Assembly: GCF_001649575.2 (NCBI RefSeq)
Contig: NC_051444.1
Span: forward strand, 22,405,287 to 22,469,286
Direction of reading: 5' to 3'
DNA: 64,000 nucleotides
Source: Kryptolebias marmoratus
Lineage: Eukaryota; Chordata; Actinopteri; Cyprinodontiformes; Rivulidae
How positions within the stretch are numbered: the stretch's first letter is position 1; every line of letters starts with the position of its first letter. Below are positions 56,451-64,000 of the stretch, piece by piece. A program made the translations under genes and the position numbers. The notes beneath the pieces were generated by a model. That model ran no database searches, was not told where the DNA came from, and saw nothing but the letters and a program-made list of their open reading frames with translations.

Positions 56451-59400
56451 AACAGAATATATCGTTCTGAAAACTGACAACTGAGCAGGATGGTTTTGTA
56501 ATTGATTCTTGAATCAGCTTAAACACCAAGAATTCTCATTTCATTGTATTGTCCAATAATTTGCAAGTGGCAACAAATTACAAATAAAGTACAAAACATA
56601 ATGGCAAAACTCACACAATGACAGAGCTGTGATATTAAACAAGTAATGAGCTTTAATTTTTTTTTTTTGCCCCAAAACATGCACTTCGCATCAACAGTGT
56701 AAATGGGTCAAAACAACATATTTTCATCAGTTTCAAAAAAAGGGCATCATAGTTAGTAGTGAGAGATGACATTGTGAAAAAACGCTACAATCATAAACAC
56801 ATGCTACTGGTGCTGTCAGACACTCTGTAGGGAGGCTGTCAGCGTTGTTACAGTTTTTTTCATCTGGCACCACAACCTTGTTCAATAATCACCTCTTCCA
56901 ATCAGCACAAAGGTGTCTCTTCTATAACCAGAGGGCTGTTTCATAAAGCAGCATTACCATCAGACTTACCTTCACAAATAACATTTGTTATTTTTGCTCA
57001 GAGGGAAATGCATGACAACTGTATGAATTATCTTTGCACTGATAGTCAAGACAGATATTTGATCCTAATAATTTTAAAGTGAACCCTTCACTTTTCTTTT
57101 AATACTGAAATCAATCGGTACATTTTCAGCTACGTCAACAGCTCAAACTCCTGACAATGTTTCCACCAACCTACACTGAATTTTATTAGGAAACTGGAAA
57201 AGGTCTGTGAGGATTTGATTTAAATTTGAATAATTAAACCATTAATTCATTGCTCTTTGCTGACGTGCTTGTGCGCCTCGGTTTGACTTCCTTTGAGTGC
57301 TGGTATGAGAGGGATGTAACATTTTTAGCTAAAATGGTCAAATGTAACTCAGTAACTGATGCAGGAAACCTAAGTGTTTTATATTTAAATAAATCTAAAT
57401 ATTCGGTGCAGGCCTATATATTTTCTGGTATTTTAGAAAAAAAATACTAATATTGCTATTAGAAACACTAAATTAATGTGACGAAGAAGTGAGAGAAATA
57501 TTCAGGCAGTATAAAGATATTTAAATATCTCCTCAACCATATAATTTTTCCCCCCACTAAACCAATCAGCAATATTAGCTAATTTTAGCACTTTGTTTAA
57601 CTTTGATTACTGCCATATTCTAGCGTGTGTAGGATTTCTCATGAATTACAAAATCAGGCAAAGTTAAATAACACAAAAGCAGCCGAAAGCAAGAGTTCAG
57701 GGGTCCTAAATTAATGAAACTTTCTTTTTAGCTGCTGGTACGACTCTGTTTATCGCTCTTCCAGTCCAATGAGCTCAGTTGCAAGAAATGATTTCACGAT
57801 AAGATACATTTTTATCAGCCTTTTTTTTATGAAACATCCCTCTAAATGACCCCCACCTGCTACAGTTTCTTTTACATAGCAAGGAAAAAAAACAGCAGCA
57901 TAAAACAGGTACAGACAGAGGAGGTGCAACTGGGATTAATCTATGAACAAACACATTAGCACCTTGAGTAGTGCAGACTCAAAGCCCAATGGTAGATGTG
58001 TTCTTGCGGTTCACGCAGGTGCAGATCTATGCTGACGAAGTGTCGGGAACCAAATACCATCTGCTCGGGCAAGGTGCGAAATTGTGTTTTGTTTGCATTT
58101 TACATGAGCGCGTGTTCAAATAATCCCTCGTGTCAGACGGATCCACTCTTGTGCACACCCACACACACATACACACACGCTTCACATGAAATAAATAACA
58201 CTATGTACAAGACACCCTCAAGAGGGCAGCAAAACAAAATGTAATCACAGAGAAACACATTGACGGTCAATACACAAGATACAGTATGTAACATGGAAAA
58301 TGCTTAGCCCTGTAATGTTTAAATTATTGAAAACAACCTCTACAAGCCACTGAGTGTAAGATATCGGGAGAGTCCAGCATTAGTCAAGCTTGGTCCGAGA
58401 GTCTAGTAATTCTGCATTTTCAAAACAGTGTAGAAGTGGTCCTTGCATTCCCAAAATCTCCAGACCGACAATCCTAAACCCTTTTCCGTACAGAATTAAA
58501 GGCCCACAGTGAAGAAACCCAGCCCAAACATCCTGGCACTTTTTGTGTCACATCAGTTCTCTTCACAGAACAGAAGGCAAACGCAGTTCTGTACATGGTA
58601 AAGTCAAGGTACCTTGATGAAACGTAGCATAACCCATTTACCCATCATTTCTCATGCAGTTTCAGTGATTTGACAAACAGATCAGAGGCAATAATTTCAG
58701 AAGTCTCAGATTATTTACGATAAAGTAAAAACGAAAATATAGGTTTCTATGTTTTAAAGTTTTACCAGTGTGGGGTTCAATTCAATTAATACATCAAATG
58801 ATTAAGATTGCACTGAAAAGCTTGATTTTTTTTATGCTGATATGGCCACTCTACACAACCATGTGAATAAACTTATTATTTAAAGTTTCTGCTGGTTTCT
58901 TAAAACTTGGGATTATTCCTTTTTTTATGAGGAAAATAAAGGATCAGCCCTCCTTCGGGATATTCTTAATAAATGCTGTAAGTACAGTTGGATTAATACT
59001 GGTAGAAACCTTGACCCAAACCTGCAGAGTAAAATTGCCTTTTAGACTGTTGTTCATCAAGTCCACGAGCTGCAGCTCAGACAGAAAAATAACCTTAATA
59101 CCGTGTCTTTTGTTCTCACATCTGACATTAAGAGTGTGCACCAATGTTGCACAAGATATTGTTTTTAATTATTTTGTTCACGTGGAAGTTTATCCTATAT
59201 AAAGTTTTGACAACAAATGAAAAAGGAATTTTTGCCCTTTAGTGTGTCAAATTGCAATATCTCAACTTCTTGATCTTGACCTTGTTGGCCCCCCTTCATC
59301 TTTAGACCCTGAAATACTAAAAGGGTTGTGCAAATACAGCTCAGTAGAAGCATGTTGATACATGAAGGTGTATTAGTCTCCATCAAAGAAAATGTCTGAA

Positions 59401-60976
59401 GCTCTAGCAGTGTCTATTCGGTTTACAAGAGAAGCAACTTCTCACACAAATGAATCCAGCGACAGCATCGTTCCTCGGTTCAGAACCTTGGTAAACAGAT
59501 CCTGTAACTGAGAAGTCACATCAAATATGAGCAAAATGAAAGGCATTCAGGCCCGATACAGAGAGCGTGCCTCTCTGACTCACTGGAAATCTCCCACATT
59601 AGAAATCCGGGTGGATATTTCCAATGGTAGCACGGTCCATGAAGTGCTAATTAAGGCACCTTGCAGCCTTGGTCCACACACTGTTCCGTCAAGCAAATCT
59701 GGCCCCCGTAATTCCACGACAGTCACCTGAAACTTGTTGCTCTTGAGGTGAGAAGTTCAAGCTAGAAATTGACCCGATTGTGCCTAGCCGCCCTGCTGTA
59801 CACAGATAACAACATATAAAAGAAATGGAGCAAAATGTGGCATTTTAAAAAAAGTTCCTTACTAAGAAATTGCCTAATCTTGGCATGTAGCTACATAGGA
59901 ATTTAGGTTTGCTTGCAAAGGCCATACATTTGCTGTAAACAACCTTGTATGTCATCAAACACTGTAAAAGTGTTTAGGTCTGTCAAACATTCATACTGGA
60001 GGATTAGGCATACAGCTTGTGTTTGTAAAAAGCAATATGTTGAATGAATAAATTTCTACTGGTGAACACATTCTTGGCCTTTTGTCCCCAATATTACTAA
60101 GATCTTTACTGGAAACCTCTAATATCATTACTAAGAAATTAGAAATCAATAGACCCCAAAATAAATAAGATAGAAGTAGCATATGTGTAATTACATGAAT
60201 CAGAAGTAGAAATAAATAACATAAAACAGCAGGAGCGTCATCAGAGAACCAAAAAATATAGATCTATTCAAATACAGCATACACAATAAGAGTCTTGTCT
60301 TCCTAAAACTAGCAGCTATTCTAGCAAGTCAAGTTTAAAAATAAACTCCAGTGTTAGTTTTTAAGAGCGAGGGTCGGTTAAATGAATCATATGCATGAGA
60401 TGAATGAGGCAAAGTGACAGGAACCAGTGTCCAGATAACTGAGTGAAAACCACCAGGTAACCAAAGGAAATGCTCCCTAGTTTCATTTCAAATTATTCTA
60501 ACATGCACATTAGCTGAGTTATAAAGCTACTTGGTTGATATTAAATTACTAAAGAAATATGGAGTACAAATCCAGTGCAAAAATGTCTCTACAATCTTTA
60601 AGGCGCCTCACTGCGTCTTTGAGACGAACTATGTGGTTTGAACCGTACTGAGCGCTTTCAGTTCTCATTTTGCACCACGGGCCAACTTCTTCAAAGTTCT
60701 GGAGAGATGGTTCGTCGCCCGAGTGTGGAAGAACATCACACAACCTGGAGTCTGCTGTGGGATCTGCAGTCATGGAAGGAAGGAAGCCCAGTCTCTGTGC
60801 AGTCCTTCTGCGACAATGATTCAGTGTTGTAGACTACAGCTACAACGTGTCTCATAAAGTCTAACGCTGGACTGTAAACTAAAGAGAAGAAAGACATGTC
60901 CTCAGTGTGTGCCTACATAGATGTGGGTATATATGTGTGTGTGTGTTTGTGCCTCCTTTTCAATGTTCATGTCTTC

Positions 60977-60977
<1 letters not shown>

Positions 60978-61023
<46 letters not shown>
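60978..61023. repeat. (GT)n, 46 bases, directly 3' of the dok4 stop codon
   Basis: A perfect dinucleotide run. In dok4 transcript sense it is a CA repeat that begins with the A of the TGA stop codon. Confidence 0.95.
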
Positions 61024-61025
<2 letters not shown>

Positions 61026-63270
61026 ACTGTCCAGGATAAGTGGGGTAGTGTGGTGGGATGTGTGTGTGTGGATTGGGCTGTGCTTGTGTGTTTGCCAGGG
61101 GTAGCGTGGTGTGACGGTCAGGTGACAGATGGGTGGACAGTAGTAGTTCATCCTCTGAGGCATCACCTGCAGATGGAGCAGAAACAGAGCTGTTAAAAGG
61201 CAATTCACAGTTTCTATGTCCACTCGACCCATGATCTAAACTGTGTTATCTTCACCAGCCTGCAGCCTCCGCAGCTAACCGCATGAAGCCTGCAGCTAAC
61301 CCCATGCACCATAATTACACTCCCATTCAAAAGGTGACACAGCAAACAAAGATGTCTTCAGACGTGATCGCAAACAAAACAAGAACAAGAGATAACAGGG
61401 AAAGGGATTCAGAGTTAACAACATCTGTGCAATTCATCACTAACAGACTAATATTATATAAAATGTCTGGCAAGAAAGAATACATTTGTTTAGAAATAGA
61501 TAGTAAACCAAAGAGTTATCACCGTGTAATGGAGTAGTATGAAACTGTGAACCTTTGAGTCAAATGTTAGAGCAGCTGACCCGAAGAAGACAAGAGCTTG
61601 TGCATCAGCAAAATCCAAATTAACTTATGGATATGAAGACAAAAAGCATGCTGAACGTTTTAGTGTGCAGTATTAAAAGGATGGACTGAGAGAACCACGT
61701 CTTAATGCTGTAACTTGGTTCTTGCCACAAAGAGGCTAAGCATAAACTATGCCAAAAGTAACTTGTCAATTAAAACTGGATTATTTATTTATTTTTATTT
61801 ATCAGTTTCTTTAAATCTGTGAGTCAAGTATTGCTTCAGCCCCATTCACACTGGATAACAGCCCTGCTATGATGAAGGGGGGGAGGGGCGCCAGAACTGA
61901 TGGTCTTAGCGAGATGTTCAAGCGCATAATAATGCCGTGGACTCTCCGTTGCAAGTGAAAGAGTGTGACAGGTCCTCAAAGATTTTGAGCATGCACAAAA
62001 CCTTCTCAGTGAAGTTGGTGTAGTTTATAATCATGGCGGCGTCGTATCGGGGTCCTGGGCGGAATGAGGGGTAGCATAGTGGCAGCGGTGGCAGACTATT
62101 CATGACGGGGGCCCGTGTGTAAAAGATTTGTTGTTGAGAATTTGAAGCAGGCTTGGCCGTACTGGCTTCATGCTGAGGCTATGACCTCAATTGTGACAAG
62201 GTTATGAAAACAACCTGGTGCAGACTTGATACCGGTACCTGCATCCTGTTGAGCCAGGGCAGGCATACAGAGCGTGGTGAGTGAACAGTGGAAAGTCTTG
62301 GGAACACAGAAAATGGAAAGAAAAACCTTTTTCGGAGTATACTAAGACTGTAGCAGCACCATAAATGCCTTCCCACTAAAGGAGGTTGTCCAAATTTGTC
62401 GCGATCCATCCACGTTTCTAATGGGTCACGTAGGTTTTGAACAGTGTAGCAGGGGTTTGATCCAGTGTGAAGGGGGCCTTAGACTCATTATTTTACCCCC
62501 TCAACACTAGATCTTCCCATATCTTTACCAACAAACACCCAGTGCATTGCTTTGAAGACTGTTCTAACTTTACTGAACTACTACTAACTCCGGCCACAAG
62601 ATAAGCAACCTTAATGTCCTTAATCTTTCCTTGTCAAAAAGAAAAATCATGGTTTCTTCATTTTGGATTTGTTTGTGGCTTACCGCTGCCAGGATCCATG
62701 CCAGTCTGGTTTCCAGTGATGTGATGCCAGTAGGCAGATCGTGGTAGGATGGCGGTAGGTGTGCACGGGTAGGAGCTGGACTCTGAGCACTTAGACAGCA
62801 ACTGGGTGTCGAATGCAGAAAACACCAGGGAATTTAAAAAGAGCACTTCACTACCAATTAACACACACAAAGATAAAAATAAGAGTAGGAATAGGAAACA
62901 CTAGATTGTTTTTATTACTTAGCAAACATAAGTCATTTCACTTATTAGGAGGCAGCAAAAATATGTTTATTCCTAGACTGATTCTCTGAATACAGATATT
63001 ATTGCTTCTTTATTTAACACACAGAATGAGCACATTGCCAACCATTGTCAGTGAATCAAGAAAATATGCATTTGGTTAATGCACAGCGGCCTTTTAGTCA
63101 AACATGTCCGTAAGAATGTTTGTGGTCTCACCCTGCTGTTTTTCTCCATCTCCAGCAAAACCTTTTTGTGCTGCTCAGCAATGGCCAACGTGGATGAGTG
63201 GACCCTCTGGTAGATTTGCTCTCCTTCCCTGGTCTGGAAGGTGTAGAGGCCTTCACCACTGTCACACATC
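61024..63270 (-). CDS. dok4: docking protein 4 (DOK4), C-terminal three exons, 5' part outside window
   Basis: Exons 63270-63132, 62801-62684 and 61166-61024 with GT-AG introns and matching phases. The first encodes the end of the IRS-type PTB domain: [19 protein letters not shown] and [11 protein letters not shown]. The second carries [20 protein letters not shown], which fits DOK4 better than DOK5 or DOK6. The third continues in frame as [16 protein letters not shown] and ends at TGA 61026-61024. DOK4 is a cytosolic adaptor that binds phosphotyrosine on receptors such as RET and modulates MAPK signalling. The PH domain and the start of the PTB lie beyond base 64000. The last exon is divergent from the mammalian C-terminus, so it is the least certain part. 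Confidence 0.87.
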
Positions 63271-63497
63271 CTGCACACAATGCCAGCTCCATATGTAGAT
63301 GGGATGTTATACTGGACTGAATTGAGCATTCTCAAATATTTAATTAGGGGACTAAGGAGCTCACTTTCTCTCAAGGCTACAATGTGAACAAGCAAACTGA
63401 GAACAAGAATTTTAAAAAAAATATTAGAAAACCTTTAGAATGGGTAGATGCAATACAATCTGTGTTCTGCTCTGTCAAATTTAGACCAAGTAAAATG

Positions 63498-63954
63498 TCT
63501 TCAGAAAGTATTCAGACCTTAACTGTTTGATGTTTCGTATTCAGATTCTTAGTAATGAGTTGATGCACCTACAGCATCAATCACTGCCTTGAGTTTGAGT
63601 TTTGTACACTTAGATTGAGGGATGTTCTGCCATTCTTTTTTGCAAATCCTCTCAGTCTCAGTCAGGCTGGATGGGGATCGATGGCGGACAGCCATTTTCA
63701 GGTCTCTCCAAGGATGTTCGATAGGGTTTAAATGGCGGGGACACTCTAGGACATTCATAGAGGTGTCCCTAATTCATTCCCATGTTGTCTTCACTGTGTG
63801 CTTTGGGTCATGGATCGAAGGTAAACTCTCTGCCCAGTCTGAGGTCATGAACACTCTGGAACAGGTTTTCATTAGGGATTTCTCTGCACTTTGCTCCTTT
63901 TCAGCTTTCCTTGGACAAAGACGATCTAGTAACTGGTGCAGCACATCATATTAA
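63498..63954 (-). mobile_element. Tc1-like transposon fragment, same family as 46797-47400
   Basis: The minus strand reads NPIEHPWRDLKMAVRHRSPS and AVIDAVGAS, the transposase C-terminus; further blocks follow with frame breaks. The left end carries cttcagaaagtattcagacc, the inverse of the end at 47377-47395. It is probably in a dok4 intron. Confidence 0.82.
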
Positions 63955-64000
63955 TTTGATCCTCAAACTGCTTAAAATAACTTTTGACAACAAACCGTCA

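Larger units (their letters stand above)
55401..61023. other. nadsyn1-dok4 intergenic region / possible long dok4 3' UTR
   Basis: No supported gene. 56310-56450 is a fragment of the common interspersed repeat. From about 57500 to 60900 I recognise almost no transposon sequence, unlike the rest of the window, which would fit a long dok4 3' UTR or conserved noncoding sequence. The short ORFs here (for instance 60549-60773 minus) show no domain. Confidence 0.45.

Noticed and set aside
60549..60832. Short ORFs on both strands downstream of dok4
   Set aside because: No match to the DOK4 tail and no usable splice acceptor in phase; treated as UTR or intergenic.

Overview
This is a vertebrate nuclear window, almost certainly from a teleost fish. 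Five multi-exon protein genes use GT-AG introns and have clear human orthologues. The intervening DNA is AT-rich and full of Tc1-like, hAT, tRNA-SINE, LINE and chromovirus remnants plus long (CA)n tracts, a mixture typical of ray-finned fish. There is one assembly gap (19032-19145). All five genes lie on the minus strand. I found no plus-strand host gene, CRISPR array or prokaryotic feature.

Layout. 1-4874: a minus-strand Ty3/gypsy chromovirus with an intact gag and a pol that stays open to the window edge, plus most of its 5' LTR. 6375-7286: plekhf1-like (PH + FYVE), two coding exons. 9227-12677: pop4 (RNase P/MRP subunit), six coding exons, with a tiny start exon not firmly placed. 17714-37180: tpcn2 (two-pore channel 2), complete in 25 exons, 769 residues. 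40518-55188: nadsyn1 (glutamine-dependent NAD synthetase), complete in 21 exons, 699 residues. 61024-63270: the last three coding exons of dok4; the rest lies beyond the right edge. The exon phases of tpcn2 and nadsyn1 close exactly.

Relations between genes. The pop4 to plekhf1 order and orientation match human 19q12. tpcn2 and nadsyn1 correspond to genes that are near each other on human 11q13, and dok4 to a gene on 16q21, so the window joins three mammalian neighbourhoods. The genes are not an operon and share no obvious pathway. tpcn2 (endolysosomal, PI(3,5)P2-gated, with NAADP-evoked activity) and nadsyn1 (NAD supply, hence NAADP precursors) could be linked metabolically, but that is speculation.

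No wholly new system is evident. The most interesting items are the intact chromovirus whose gag stop and pol start share one base (TGATG), dinucleotide repeats pressed against at least five tpcn2 splice sites, a tandem repeat rich in AGGTCA nuclear-receptor half-sites upstream of tpcn2, a hAT element nested in a SINE, and a dok4 C-terminus that ends directly at a microsatellite.
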